Origin: Streptomyces sp. R41
Lineage (GTDB): Bacteria; Actinomycetota; Actinomycetes; Streptomycetales; Streptomycetaceae
Assembly (NCBI RefSeq): GCF_041053055.1
Contig: NZ_CP163443.1
Coordinates: 1,302,001-1,366,000, forward strand
Reading direction: 5' to 3'
DNA length: 64,000 nt
Made by a program: the position numbers and the translations under genes. The notes below the pieces were generated by a model. It worked only from the letters and a program-made list of their open reading frames with translations, had not been told where the DNA came from and ran no database searches. This document shows, piece by piece, positions 16,738-25,281 of this stretch (position 1 is its first letter; each line of letters starts with the position of its first letter).

Positions 16738-17211
16738 TACCCACATCCCTGGTCGGCGGGGATGACGCGGTCAACGAGCAGACCGGCGAGGGTCCGAAGA
16801 CAGCCCTCCGTCTTGTCATGACCGGTGCAAGTTACCGACGAGGATCACGGCTGACACATTCCGAGTCAAGAGTCCCGGACGATTGACCTGATGACCCCGT
16901 GACGCCCGTCCCCTCGGCCGGAGCATGTGGCCCGGGTCGGGAAACCTGGACTCCTTGGTCGTCACAGCAGCCGTCCCTTCGCATCAGCGCCGACGGCCAG
17001 GTCCGCCGACGGATGTCGGCTTTCGTACGGAGGCCCGCGAGTTGGGCGGGGGTGGGTGGGGTCCCGTACCGAGCCGGACAGGGCGGACCGGGGGACGGGC
17101 CCGACCCGTCGGCGCGCGCCTCGGTGATGGGAGCCGGACGTGACGCGGCTGTGACCCGGAACTATGACCTCCACCACAGTCCAGTCCCCCGGACCCTGAT
17201 GAGCTGGCCCG
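16738..17211. other. 474-bp divergent intergenic region
   Basis: It separates the start of the secreted hydrolase (minus strand) from the lipoprotein start (plus strand). On the minus strand a TTGACT box (complement of 16864-16869) could be a -35 element, but no convincing -10 pairs with it. Open frames here have no protein-like character. I see no operator-type repeat. Confidence 0.4.
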
Positions 17212-18174
17212 ATGCGCAGAGCCGCCCCCCTCTTAGTGGTCCTCACCTCAGCACTCGCCCTCACGGCGTGCGGGCACCAGGCCGACCCGCCCACATCCTC
17301 CGCGGGGCCCACCTCGTCGGACGACCCGAGGTTCCTGCCGCTGGCCGCGTACGACATGCCCGAAGACGACGGCCGTACGGTCGGCAGGGCCCGGTGGACG
17401 CTCGCCAAGGAGTGCATGGCCCGCCTCGGTTTCGACAGCCTGAAGAACCTCGCCACCGATCCCCAACCCGCCTGGCTCCAACGCCCCTCCGGCACGGGCG
17501 TGCTGACGGCCGTCCTGTACGCCTCGGACGACCTTCGCTACGGCATCCAGGACCCCGAGCAGGCCGCGCGGTACGGCTATCACGCGGCGCAGGCCGAGTA
17601 TCAGCGCCGCTACTCGGAGAAGAAGTGGTCCCTCCCCCAATACCTCGCGCTCACCGGCGAGTTCGTCGGGGACGACCCGAAGACCGTCCACGGCCACCGC
17701 ATCCCGGAACGCGGCTGTCTCGGCGACGCGGACCGCACGATCCACGGGACGAACCGGCAGGACCGGAAGGATCCGGTCCTGGACCTGGAGACCAAGAGCC
17801 TCCAACAGGGCATGCGGGAGCCGGCCTGGAAGAAGGCGGACAAGGCGTGGTCGGCCTTCATGCGGAAAGCGGGCTACCACTACGCCACCCCCAGGGACGC
17901 CGAGATCGGCAGCGACCGCAACCGCCAGGAGCTTCAGGAAGAGCTGACCGGGCGGCAGCACGACCCCGCCGTGCCGTCCGACCTCGAGAAGAAGACCGCG
18001 ACCGCCGACGCCCGCTGCAAGCGGCAGAACGGCTACGTCCGCACGGTGCACGCCATCGACGTTCGCATCCAGAACCAGCTCATCGCCAAGAACCGAACGA
18101 AGCTCGCGGAACAGCGCCGCTGGAACCGCGACGCGGCCCGTAAAGCCCACGACATCCTTGAGGACCGGTCATGA
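17212..18174 (+). CDS. Lipoprotein of unknown function, with a TTA codon
   Basis: 320 residues. The signal peptide MRRAAPLLVVLTSALALTAC ends in a lipobox (LTAC, C20), so the protein should be tethered to the outer face of the membrane. The rest is Arg/Lys/Gln-rich and largely helical, with Trp-rich helices (PAWKKADKAWSAFMRKAGYHY) and a helical C-terminus (IQNQLIAKNRTKLAEQRRWNRDAARKAHDIL). No enzyme motif is seen. Codon 8 is TTA (17233-17235), so translation should depend on the bldA tRNA. At the 3' end an ATGA overlap opens a 48-codon frame that might be a damaged partner gene. Confidence 0.7.
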   Translation: MRRAAPLLVVLTSALALTACGHQADPPTSSAGPTSSDDPRFLPLAAYDMPEDDGRTVGRARWTLAKECMARLGFDSLKNLATDPQPAWLQRPSGTGVLTAVLYASDDLRYGIQDPEQAARYGYHAAQAEYQRRYSEKKWSLPQYLALTGEFVGDDPKTVHGHRIPERGCLGDADRTIHGTNRQDRKDPVLDLETKSLQQGMREPAWKKADKAWSAFMRKAGYHYATPRDAEIGSDRNRQELQEELTGRQHDPAVPSDLEKKTATADARCKRQNGYVRTVHAIDVRIQNQLIAKNRTKLAEQRRWNRDAARKAHDILEDRS

Positions 18175-18566
18175 GGACCGGCCTGCCGCAACCCGCGCTC
18201 GTCGGCGTCCCGGGCCTGACCTTGTGCGGAGCGCGACGGCTGGTCCGGCGGTGCGGCGGTGTCGTCGAGGACGCCACAAGGCGACCCACTGGCCTTGAGA
18301 AGGCTCGCCGCTCCTGATCCGCCCTTCCAGCCGTCGCCGGCATCGCTGTGGCGTGGCCTGGGACTCCCCCTTTCGGGAGCTCTGGTCCGCAAGCTCAACT
18401 CGTGTCGACAACGGCAGCACCCGGCAGCCGCTTTCAGTCAGCGGCAGACGGGGCAACGAGCCATTTCAACTGGCGGTGAGCCTGAGCAGGAAATTGCAGC
18501 CGCTCTTCACTGCTCCAGCCAGTCTTCTCTCTTGCCTGACCTCCCCCACCGACCTAGCCTTACTTT
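18175..18566. other. Intergenic stretch with a possible decayed gene start
   Basis: 392 bp. The lipoprotein stop overlaps an ATG at 18171 (ATGA) that opens MRTGLPQPALVGVPGLTLCGA and runs 48 codons to a TGA near 18317. It looks vaguely like a damaged signal peptide, but no family can be named. The last 60 bp probably hold the MFS gene's promoter: TAGCCT lies about 7 nt before the GTG, fitting a leaderless mRNA. Confidence 0.35.
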
Positions 18567-19766
18567 GTGCCGCTAATAAACAAAACCCGATCGCACAGCG
18601 TCGTGCCGGGCAACGACCTCACCCGACTCCGCATCGCCCTCACCGTCTTCTTCGCCCTCGACGGCTTCATCTTCGCCGGATGGGTCGTCCGGATCCCGGC
18701 CATCAAGGAACAGACCGGTGCCTCCGCCAGCGCACTGGGGCTCGCCCTCCTCGGCGTCTCCGCCGGTGCGGTGATCACGATGACGCTCACCGGACGCCTG
18801 TGCCGCCGCTTCGGCAGCCACCCGGTGACGGTGGCCTGCGGCGTACTGCTCTCACTGAGCGTCGCCCTGCCCCCGCTGACCCACTCGGCGCTCGCCCTGG
18901 GACTCGTCCTGCTGATCTTCGGAGCCGCATACGGCGGGATAAATGTCGCCTTCAACAGCGCCGCCGTGGACCTGGTGGCCGCACTGCGGCGGCCGATCAT
19001 GCCCAGTTTCCACGGCGCCTTCAGCCTGGGCGGCATGATCGGCGCCGGGCTGGGCGGGCTGGTCGCGGGGTCCCTGTCCCCGACCCGCCATCTGCTCGGC
19101 CTCAGCCTGATCGGGCTGCTGGTGACCGCCGTCACCGGACGTGCCCTGCTGCGGCACGAGCCCCCGGCTCCGCCGGATCGAATGCCGCAGGAGGAGCGCG
19201 TCCCGCGTCGCCTGGACGCCCGCACCCGCGGACTGGTCGCCGTCTTCGGCCTGATCGCCCTCTGCACGGCGTACGGCGAAGGAGCCCTGGCCGACTGGGG
19301 CGCGCTGCACCTGGAGCAGGATCTGAAGGCCCACCCGGGCATCGCGGCCGCCGGCTACTCGTGCTTCGCCCTCGCCATGACCATCGGCCGACTCACCGGA
19401 ACGACGCTCCTGGAACGCCTCGGGCGGACCCGGACCGTGGTGGCGGGCGGCACCACGGCCGCAGCCGGAATGCTGCTCGGTGCTCTCGCCCCCTCGGTGT
19501 GGGCGGCCCTGCTCGGCTTCGCGATCACGGGCCTCGGGCTGGCCAACATCTTCCCGGTCGCCGTCGAACGCGCCGGCGCACTCGCCGGCCCCAGCGGTGT
19601 CGCGACCGCGTCCACCCTCGGCTACGGCGGCATGCTCCTCGGACCGCCCGCCATCGGGTTCATGGCGGACTGGTTCTCCCTGCCCGCCGCCCTCACCAGC
19701 GTCGCGGCGCTGGCGGCGGTCGCCGCCGTCATCGGATACGGGACACGGCGGGCAACGGCGAGCTGA
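18567..19766 (+). CDS. MFS transporter (FucP/YbjJ-like)
   Basis: 399 residues with twelve hydrophobic segments. Family features are the N-terminal FFALDGFIFAGWVVRIPAIKEQTGASAS, the GRLCRRFG loop between helices 2 and 3, and the helix NVAFNSAAVDLVAALRRPIMPSFHGAFSLGGMIGAG, the pattern of the YbjJ-type sugar/drug exporters. The substrate is unknown. The GTG at 18567 has no Shine-Dalgarno; TAGCCT just upstream suggests a leaderless transcript. It appears to be a single-gene unit. Confidence 0.85.
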   Translation: MPLINKTRSHSVVPGNDLTRLRIALTVFFALDGFIFAGWVVRIPAIKEQTGASASALGLALLGVSAGAVITMTLTGRLCRRFGSHPVTVACGVLLSLSVALPPLTHSALALGLVLLIFGAAYGGINVAFNSAAVDLVAALRRPIMPSFHGAFSLGGMIGAGLGGLVAGSLSPTRHLLGLSLIGLLVTAVTGRALLRHEPPAPPDRMPQEERVPRRLDARTRGLVAVFGLIALCTAYGEGALADWGALHLEQDLKAHPGIAAAGYSCFALAMTIGRLTGTTLLERLGRTRTVVAGGTTAAAGMLLGALAPSVWAALLGFAITGLGLANIFPVAVERAGALAGPSGVATASTLGYGGMLLGPPAIGFMADWFSLPAALTSVAALAAVAAVIGYGTRRATAS

Positions 19767-19819
19767 CAGCGCACCGTTACGCCACCGAGTTCCCGCTCAC
19801 CGGACGCATGGCCTACCGC

Positions 19820-19969
19820 TCAGGCCGCACCCTCGCGCGCCGTACGCGCGGCCCTGGCCAGGTCCATGTCGGTCGTCTCGGGATTCTCCAGGCGGCGTTC
19901 CAGCTCTTCCGGTGTCCAGCCGGCGGATGCGCGCCCCCGGGCCACTCCCCCGACCCGCCCACCGCACAC
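19820..19969 (-). CDS. Possible 49-residue small protein (or C-terminal gene fragment)
   Basis: In the gap between the MFS and MDMPI genes the minus strand carries an open frame ending WTPEELERRLENPE and DMDLARAARTAREGAA. Its charged, helix-like composition differs from the usual Arg/Pro-rich shadow frames of this genome. A GTG at 19969 with GAGGGCAA upstream gives 49 residues. It could instead be the tail of a deleted larger gene. No family is recognised. Confidence 0.35.
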   Translation of the reverse strand: MCGGRVGGVARGRASAGWTPEELERRLENPETTDMDLARAARTAREGAA

Positions 19970-20007
19970 CTTGCCCTCGACCGCACTTCATCCGGCACAC
20001 TCGCCGC

Positions 20008-20745
20008 ATGGAGATTCCGGAGTTCGTGGAAACCCTGGACAGGGAGGGCCGGTTGCTGGCCGCGGCGGCCGAGGAGGCGGGGGTCGACGCCAAGGTGGCG
20101 ACCTGCCCGGGCTGGCAAGTGCGTGATCTGGTGCGGCACACGGGGATGGTGCACCGTTGGGCCACCGCGTTCGTCGCCGAGGGATACACCTCCTACCACC
20201 CTGACGGAGGCGTGCCGGATCTCGACGGTGGTGAACTCACGGCCTGGTTCCGGGAGGGCCACCGGCGGCTCGTCGACACGCTCGCCGGCGCCTCGCCCGG
20301 GGTGGACTGCTGGAGTTTTCTGCCCGCGCCCTCGCCGCTCGCCTTCTGGGCGCGGCGGCAGGCCCACGAGACGACCGTACACCGGGTCGACGCCGAGTCG
20401 GCGCTCGGCGGGGAGCCGACCGCTGTGGCCACGGATTTCGCGGTGGACGGGATCGACGAGTTGCTGCACGGCTTCCACGCGCGCTCGAGGAGCAGGGTAC
20501 GGACGGAGGCGCCGCGCGTCCTTCGGGTGCGGGCCACGGATACCGAGGCGGTGTGGACCGTACGACTGTCGACGCAGCCGCCGGCCAGCGACCGGGAGGA
20601 GCGAGGAGACGCGGACTGCGAGCTGGCCGGACCGGCCGCGCGGATCTACCTGGCGCTCTGGAACCGTCTGCCGTTCCCTGGCGTGACGGGCGACGCCTCG
20701 CTCGCCGAGCTGTGGCGGGAGAAGTCGCGGATCACCTGGAGCTGA
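20008..20745 (+). CDS. Mycothiol-dependent maleylpyruvate isomerase-like (MDMPI/DinB-fold) protein
   Basis: 245 residues. The N-terminal DinB-like bundle has the family signatures ATCPGWQVRDLVRHTGMVHRW and ARRQAHETTVHRVDAE, which together hold the divalent-metal His/Glu ligands. The C-terminal part (about 155-245, ending FPGVTGDASLAELWREKSRITWS) matches the sterol-carrier-like second domain of this family. Members use mycothiol as cofactor or thiol donor in actinobacteria; the actual substrate is open. It stands alone and is followed by short tandem repeats. Confidence 0.85.
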   Translation: MEIPEFVETLDREGRLLAAAAEEAGVDAKVATCPGWQVRDLVRHTGMVHRWATAFVAEGYTSYHPDGGVPDLDGGELTAWFREGHRRLVDTLAGASPGVDCWSFLPAPSPLAFWARRQAHETTVHRVDAESALGGEPTAVATDFAVDGIDELLHGFHARSRSRVRTEAPRVLRVRATDTEAVWTVRLSTQPPASDREERGDADCELAGPAARIYLALWNRLPFPGVTGDASLAELWREKSRITWS

Positions 20746-20769
20746 CGGTGAGTCGTACGAGAGCGCCAT

Positions 20770-20856
20770 GAACTGACAGGGGCGAAGTACGAGTTGGCCT
20801 GAAGCTGACGCGGGCGAAGCATAAGATGGCCTGAAGCTGACGAGGCCGAAGCCCGA
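20770..20856. repeat. Three imperfect tandem repeats of about 32 bp
   Basis: Units start at 20770, 20801 and 20833 (the third is shorter). They share the core GAAGCTGACGCGGGCGAAG with small changes and mostly end in GGCCT. They fill the gap between the MDMPI gene and the convergent MarR gene. No protein frame explains them. Confidence 0.7.
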
Positions 20857-20916
20857 GGTCACCCGGGGCTGAGCGAAGCGGGTCCGGTCACCCGGAGCCG
20901 AGCGGGCCAGGCCCCA

Positions 20917-21330
20917 TCACTCGCAGGCGGTGGCCGGACCGCCCGCCAGCATCCGCGTCAGCACCGCGCGCTGCACCGGCAGTACATCGCCATGCAGCCG
21001 GCGCCCCTTCGGCGTGAGGCACACGCGGACGCCCCGCCGGTCCTCCTCGCACATCCCGCGCGTCACCAGACCGTCCTTCTCCAGGCGGCCGATCAGCCGC
21101 GACAGGGCGCTCTGGCTCAGGTGGACACGCTCGGAGATCTCCTGGACGCGGTACGAAGCGCCGCCGTCCGACGCGGTGCCCTCGGCCAGTACGTCGAGCA
21201 CCTCGAAGTCGCTGGCGCCGAGGCCGTGCGGATGCAGTTCGCGGTCGAGCTCGCAGAGGGTGCGCGCATGCACCGCGAGGATGTCGCGCCACTGGTTCAC
21301 GAGCCCTTGCTCGGCCTTCGTCGCCGCCAT
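20917..21330 (-). CDS. MarR-family regulator
   Basis: 137 residues with a winged helix (YRVQEISERVHLSQSALSRLIGRLEKDGLVTRGMCEEDRRGVRVCLTPKGRRL). The wing residues EEDRRG are typical of MarR. It is divergent from an MFS drug-type exporter at 21416. The region between holds two ATGCA-N2-TGCAT palindromes, so it very likely represses the exporter and itself until a toxic ligand binds. The ATG at 21330 has no ribosome site; TACGGT six bases upstream suggests a leaderless mRNA. Confidence 0.9.
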   Translation of the reverse strand: MAATKAEQGLVNQWRDILAVHARTLCELDRELHPHGLGASDFEVLDVLAEGTASDGGASYRVQEISERVHLSQSALSRLIGRLEKDGLVTRGMCEEDRRGVRVCLTPKGRRLHGDVLPVQRAVLTRMLAGGPATACE

Positions 21331-21374
21331 GGGCGCACCGTAGCAAAGAATCGACTTTGTTGCATCGGAATTAA

Positions 21375-21408
21375 ATGCATTTGCATTGGATGCATGTGCA
21401 TGTAGTGT
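21375..21408 (+). promoter_or_regulatory. MarR operators overlapping the exporter promoter
   Basis: Two palindromes, ATGCATTTGCAT (21375-21386) and ATGCATGTGCAT (21390-21401), are 15 bp apart. The -35 box TTGCAT (21381-21386) lies inside the first, a 16-bp spacer follows, and TAGTGT (21403-21408) is the -10 box. The exporter ATG is 7 nt further on, so the mRNA is probably leaderless. Binding at either site would block the polymerase. Confidence 0.75.
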
Positions 21409-21415
21409 CTCGGTC

Positions 21416-22897
21416 ATGACCTCTCCGCTCACCCACCCCGCGCCCCAGGGACGCTGGACCCCTCGACTGTGGGGCACCCTGCTCGTGCTCTGCGCCGCGA
21501 TGTTCCTGGACGCGCTGGACGTGTCGATGGTCGGCGTCGCCCTGCCGTCCATCGGTTCCGAACTCGACCTCTCCACCTCGACGCTCCAATGGATCGTCAG
21601 CGGCTACATCCTGGGATACGGCGGACTGCTCCTGCTCGGCGGACGCACGGCCGACCTGCTGGGCCGCCGCCAGGTCTTCCTGGTGGCCCTGGGCGTCTTC
21701 GCGCTCGCCTCGCTGCTCGGCGGACTCGTCGACTCGGGTCCGCTGCTGATCGCCAGCCGCTTCATCAAGGGCCTGAGTGCGGCGTTCACCGCGCCCGCGG
21801 GCCTGTCGATCATCACCACGACCTTCGCCGAGGGCCCGCTGCGCAACCGCGCGCTCTCGATCTACACCACCTGCGCGGCCACCGGCTTCTCGATGGGCCT
21901 CGTCCTGTCCGGCCTGCTCACCGAGGCGAGCTGGCGGCTGACCATGCTGCTGCCCGCGCCCATCGCGGTCATCGCGCTGCTCGCGGGTCTGAAGCTCATC
22001 CCGCGCAGCGAGCGCGAGAAGGACCATCGCGGTTACGACATCCCCGGCGCCATCATCGGCACCGCCTCGATGCTGCTGCTCGTCTTCACCGTCGTCCAGG
22101 CACCCGAGGTCGGCTGGGGCTCGGCGCGCACCCTGCTCTCCTTCCTCGCCGTCGCCGTGCTGCTCACCGTCTTCGTGACCGTCGAGCGACGCAGCCCGAG
22201 CCCGCTGATCCGGCTCGGAGTGCTGCGCTCCGGCAGTCAGATCCGCGCCCAGCTCGGTGCGATGGCATTCTTCGGCTCGTACGTCGGTTTCCAGTTCCTG
22301 GTGACGCTGTACATGCAGTCGCTGCTGGGCTGGTCGGCCCTGCACACCGCGCTCGCCTTCCTGCCGGCCGGAGCGCTGGTGGCGCTGTCCTCCACGAAGG
22401 TGGGGGCCGTGGTCGACCGGTTCGGGACCCCGCGGCTCATCGCGGTGGGCTTCGCCCTGATGGTCGTCGGGTACGCGCTCTTCCTGCGCGTCGACCTCGA
22501 CCCCGTGTACGCGGCGGTCGTCCTGCCGACGATGCTGCTGATCGGCGCGGCCTGCGCGCTGGTCTTCCCCTCGCTCAACATCCAGGCCACCAACGGCGTG
22601 GACGACCACGAGCAGGGCATGGTGTCGGGCCTGCTCAACACCTCGGTCCAGGTCGGCGGCGCGATCTTCCTGGCCGTCGTGACGGCGGTCGTGACCGCGA
22701 ACTCCTCCGAGGGCTCCTCGCCGCAGGCCGTCCTCGACAGTTACCGGCCCGGCCTGATCGTGGTGACCGGCATCGCTCTCGCGGGTCTGCTGATCACCCT
22801 GCCGGGCCTGCGGACACAGCGTCCGCAGCAGTCCATCGTCGTCGCCAAGTCCCTCCAGGAAGAGGCGGAAGCGGAACGCGTGGCGGTCCGCGACTAG
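21416..22897 (+). CDS. MFS multidrug exporter, DHA2 (EmrB/QacA) type
   Basis: 493 residues with about fourteen membrane helices. Family motifs: MFLDALDVSMVGVALPSIGSEL (helix 1 with the D-x-V-N/G-A-LP pattern), LQWIVSGYILGYGGLLLLGGRTADLLGRR (motif A) and AGLSIITTTFAEGPLRNRALSIYTTCAATGFSMGLVLSG (antiporter motif C region). It exports antibiotics or toxic compounds by proton antiport. It is divergent from and probably repressed by the MarR protein, and ends at a strong 17-bp hairpin. Confidence 0.92.
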   Translation: MTSPLTHPAPQGRWTPRLWGTLLVLCAAMFLDALDVSMVGVALPSIGSELDLSTSTLQWIVSGYILGYGGLLLLGGRTADLLGRRQVFLVALGVFALASLLGGLVDSGPLLIASRFIKGLSAAFTAPAGLSIITTTFAEGPLRNRALSIYTTCAATGFSMGLVLSGLLTEASWRLTMLLPAPIAVIALLAGLKLIPRSEREKDHRGYDIPGAIIGTASMLLLVFTVVQAPEVGWGSARTLLSFLAVAVLLTVFVTVERRSPSPLIRLGVLRSGSQIRAQLGAMAFFGSYVGFQFLVTLYMQSLLGWSALHTALAFLPAGALVALSSTKVGAVVDRFGTPRLIAVGFALMVVGYALFLRVDLDPVYAAVVLPTMLLIGAACALVFPSLNIQATNGVDDHEQGMVSGLLNTSVQVGGAIFLAVVTAVVTANSSEGSSPQAVLDSYRPGLIVVTGIALAGLLITLPGLRTQRPQQSIVVAKSLQEEAEAERVAVRD

Positions 22898-22912
22898 GGG
22901 GACGCCTCCAGC

Positions 22913-22953
22913 GCGTGCGTCCGGCGGGGGTCCCTGCCCCGCCGGACGCACGC
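22913..22953 (+). terminator. Strong hairpin terminator after the MFS exporter
   Basis: A perfect 17-bp stem (22913-22929 with 22937-22953) and a 7-nt loop, starting 16 bp after the stop codon. Confidence 0.85.
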
Positions 22954-22996
22954 CTGTTTGACTCGACGGATGGAGAGCAACGGGGGACGCGAGTGG

Positions 22997-23287
22997 ATGA
23001 GCCACACCAGGGAGCGGCGCACTCAGGACGAGCGGGACGCGGTCACCGTCGAGATCGGATACGCCCTGTTCAGCGCGGCGTTCGTGGCGGCGGTCGGGTT
23101 CGGGGTGGTGGCCGGACCGGCGCTGTTCCTCGATCTGTCGGGCGCCGCGGTGCGGACGCTGGTCGCCTCCGGGGCCACGCTCGCCGCCGTCCTCTTCGTG
23201 CTACGGGTCGCCACCGTGCTGATTCGCTTCGGGCGCGCGGGCGCGGCTCAGCCCAGCCAGCCCGGCCGTACCAACCCCGACTCGTAG
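22997..23287 (+). CDS. Small membrane protein, DUF6332-like
   Basis: 96 residues with two membrane helices (IGYALFSAAFVAAVGFGVVAG and VRTLVASGATLAAVLFVLRVAT) after the polar start RTQDERDAVTVE, the arrangement of DUF6332 proteins in Streptomyces. Function is unknown. The ATG at 22997 has GGGGGA nine bases upstream. Its last 40 bp overlap the 3' end of the convergent response-regulator gene. Confidence 0.65.
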   Translation: MSHTRERRTQDERDAVTVEIGYALFSAAFVAAVGFGVVAGPALFLDLSGAAVRTLVASGATLAAVLFVLRVATVLIRFGRAGAAQPSQPGRTNPDS

Positions 23288-23913
23288 GCGAGGACGACCA
23301 GTTGGGCCCGGTCGCGGGCGCCCAGTTTGACCATCGTGCGGCTGACGTGGGTCTTCGCCGTGAGCGGGCTGACGACCAGGCGGCGGGCGATCTCGTCGTT
23401 CGAGAGCCCGATGCCGACCAGGGCCATCACCTCCCGTTCCCGCTCGGTGAGTTCGGCGAGGGAGGCGGCGGCCGCGGGCTCCTTGGAGCGGGCCGCGAAC
23501 TCCGAGATCAGCCGGCGCGTCACCCCCGGGGAGAGCAGGGCGTCGCCCTCGACCACCGCCCGTACCGCGCGCAGGAGTTCCTCCGGCTCGGTGTCCTTGA
23601 CCAGGAATCCGGAGGCTCCGGACCGGATCGCCTCGAAGACGTACTCGTCCAGCTCGAAGGTGGTGAGCATGACCACCTTGACGTCCTTCAGGTCGGCGTC
23701 GTCGGTGACGCGGCGGGTCGCGGCGAGGCCGTCGAGCAGGGGCATCCGGATGTCCATCAGGACGACGTCGGGGCGCAGTTCGCGCACCTTGCGCACCGCC
23801 TCCTCGCCGTCGGCCGCCTCGCCGGCCACCTCGATGTCCGGCTGCGCGTCGAGCAGCGCCTTGAAGCCTGCCCTGACCAATGACTGGTCGTCGGCGAGCA
23901 GTACGCGGATCAC
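23248..23913 (-). CDS. NarL/LuxR-type response regulator
   Basis: 221 residues. The receiver domain (1-120) has the acidic pair D8/D9, the phospho-acceptor D54 in VVLMDIRMP and the conserved Lys in FLVKDTEP. The C-terminal LuxR helix-turn-helix (about 150-215) reads LTEREREVMALVGIGLSNDEIARRLVVSPLTAKTHVSRTMVKLG. The GTG at 23913 follows AGGAGGACCG and overlaps the stop of the histidine kinase gene by four bases (GTGA), so kinase and regulator are made together. Targets are unknown; no ABC exporter of the usual partner type lies next to it. Confidence 0.93.
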   Translation of the reverse strand: MIRVLLADDQSLVRAGFKALLDAQPDIEVAGEAADGEEAVRKVRELRPDVVLMDIRMPLLDGLAATRRVTDDADLKDVKVVMLTTFELDEYVFEAIRSGASGFLVKDTEPEELLRAVRAVVEGDALLSPGVTRRLISEFAARSKEPAAAASLAELTEREREVMALVGIGLSNDEIARRLVVSPLTAKTHVSRTMVKLGARDRAQLVVLAYESGLVRPGWLG

Positions 23914-25148
23914 CGGTCCTCCTTGACCCTCAGGGGCAGTACGGCCAGCACACGGAAGCCTCCGTCGTCGCGCGGGCCCGCCTCGATCGTGCCACCCAGG
24001 GCCGCGGCCCGCTCCCGCATTCCGGCGAGCCCGTTGCCGCTGCCGCCCGCGTCCGCGCCGGTCGCGGGGCCGTCGTCGTCGATCCGCAGCCGCAGCGCGC
24101 CCTCCGCGGATTCGAGCCGCACGCGCGCGTGCCGCGATCCCGAGTGCCGTACGACATTGGTGAGCGCTTCCTGGACGATGCGGAAGGCGGCCAGATCGGT
24201 GCCGGGCGGAAGCTTCGGGACCTCGCCCTCGATCTCGACCGTCAGGCCGGCGCCCGCCGCCTGTTCGACGAGTTCGGGGAGCCGGTCGAGTCCGGGCGCA
24301 GGCGCGCGCGGCGCCTCCCCCGGCGCACGCAGTGTGTCGAGCACCTGGCGGACCTCGCCGAGCGCCTCCTTGCTGGCCGCCTTGATGGTGGTGAGCGCCG
24401 TGCGCGCCTGCTCGGGGTCGGAGTCGAGGAGCGCGAGGCCGACGCCGGCCTGGACGTTGATGACCGAGATGCTGTGCGCCAGCACGTCGTGCAGCTCGCG
24501 GGCGATCCGCAGCCGCTCCTCGTCGGCGCGCCGCTTGGCGGACTGCGCGCGCTCGGCACGCTCGCGGGCCCACTGTTCACGGCGTACGCGGACCAGTTCC
24601 GACAACGCCACGATCGCCACGATCCAGGTGGCGACAATGCCCTCCTGCCCCCAGGAGGCGGGCCCGTCCCCCGCCGGCGGCAGCCATCGATAGAGCCAGT
24701 GCCCCACCAGCACATGCCCGACCCAGAACATCCCGACCGCCGCCCATGCCGCTCTGCGGTGCCCGGCGACGACCGCGCTGAAGCAGCCCAAGGCGACCAC
24801 GAGGAAGACGGGCCCGTACGGATATCCGGCGCCCAGATAGACCATGGCGACGGCGGCCGTGCCGAAGGCCACGAGCACCGGCTGCCGTCGCCGCCACAGC
24901 AGCAGGCCCGACCCCACCAGCAGCAGCGTCCGCGCGAAGAAGTCCAGGTGAGCTCGGTCGCCCGCCTGGGAGTGGGCCGCGACATTGGAGCCGATGAGCA
25001 CGAAGGCGGTCAGCAGCAGCGTGGAGCGCCACGGCCAGTGGGCGCGGCGCTCCTCGTCGTCCCAGCGGTTCCACCCGGGCGGCCCGTGCCGCCACCACGG
25101 GGGTGGACCGCCCCACGCCGGGGACCTGGGAGTGCGCTGCTCTTCCAT
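23910..25148 (-). CDS. Membrane sensor histidine kinase, HisKA_3 (NarL partner) type
   Basis: 412 residues. The N-terminal half has five or six membrane helices with almost no extracellular domain, as in intramembrane- or envelope-sensing kinases. The dimerisation helix carries the phospho-acceptor H220 in RIARELHDVLAHSISV. The ATPase part has the N-box (FRIVQEALTNVVRHSG), the D-box (RIDDDGPATG) and a G-box (GNGLAGMRERAAALGG). It phosphorylates the response regulator encoded 3' of it (4-bp overlap). The ATG at 25148 is the first start that gives a short cytoplasmic leader. Confidence 0.92.
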   Translation of the reverse strand: MEEQRTPRSPAWGGPPPWWRHGPPGWNRWDDEERRAHWPWRSTLLLTAFVLIGSNVAAHSQAGDRAHLDFFARTLLLVGSGLLLWRRRQPVLVAFGTAAVAMVYLGAGYPYGPVFLVVALGCFSAVVAGHRRAAWAAVGMFWVGHVLVGHWLYRWLPPAGDGPASWGQEGIVATWIVAIVALSELVRVRREQWARERAERAQSAKRRADEERLRIARELHDVLAHSISVINVQAGVGLALLDSDPEQARTALTTIKAASKEALGEVRQVLDTLRAPGEAPRAPAPGLDRLPELVEQAAGAGLTVEIEGEVPKLPPGTDLAAFRIVQEALTNVVRHSGSRHARVRLESAEGALRLRIDDDGPATGADAGGSGNGLAGMRERAAALGGTIEAGPRDDGGFRVLAVLPLRVKEDR

Positions 25149-25281
25149 GACCGCCACGCTAGACGGGACGGGGCGTCCGAGGCGTCCGCCGGGCGAGGTG
25201 ATCAGGCGTACTCCCCGCGGAGTACCGCTGGGCTTGCCGGCGCACGCCCAGCCGGTGGGCGGCGAGGTCCGTCCGAGGCAT

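Noticed and set aside
14638..16821. A 727-codon open frame on the plus strand, antisense to the secreted hydrolase
   Set aside because: It is a high-GC shadow: Val/Arg/Ala-rich, no family motif, and it mirrors the codon pattern of the real minus-strand gene with a clear signal peptide and domains.
20770..20856. CRISPR-like array
   Set aside because: Units are directly adjacent with no spacers, only three copies, and no cas genes nearby.
22958..22996. Upstream start for the small DUF6332-like protein
   Set aside because: The longer frame adds a polar leader without a ribosome site; GGGGGA supports the ATG at 22997.
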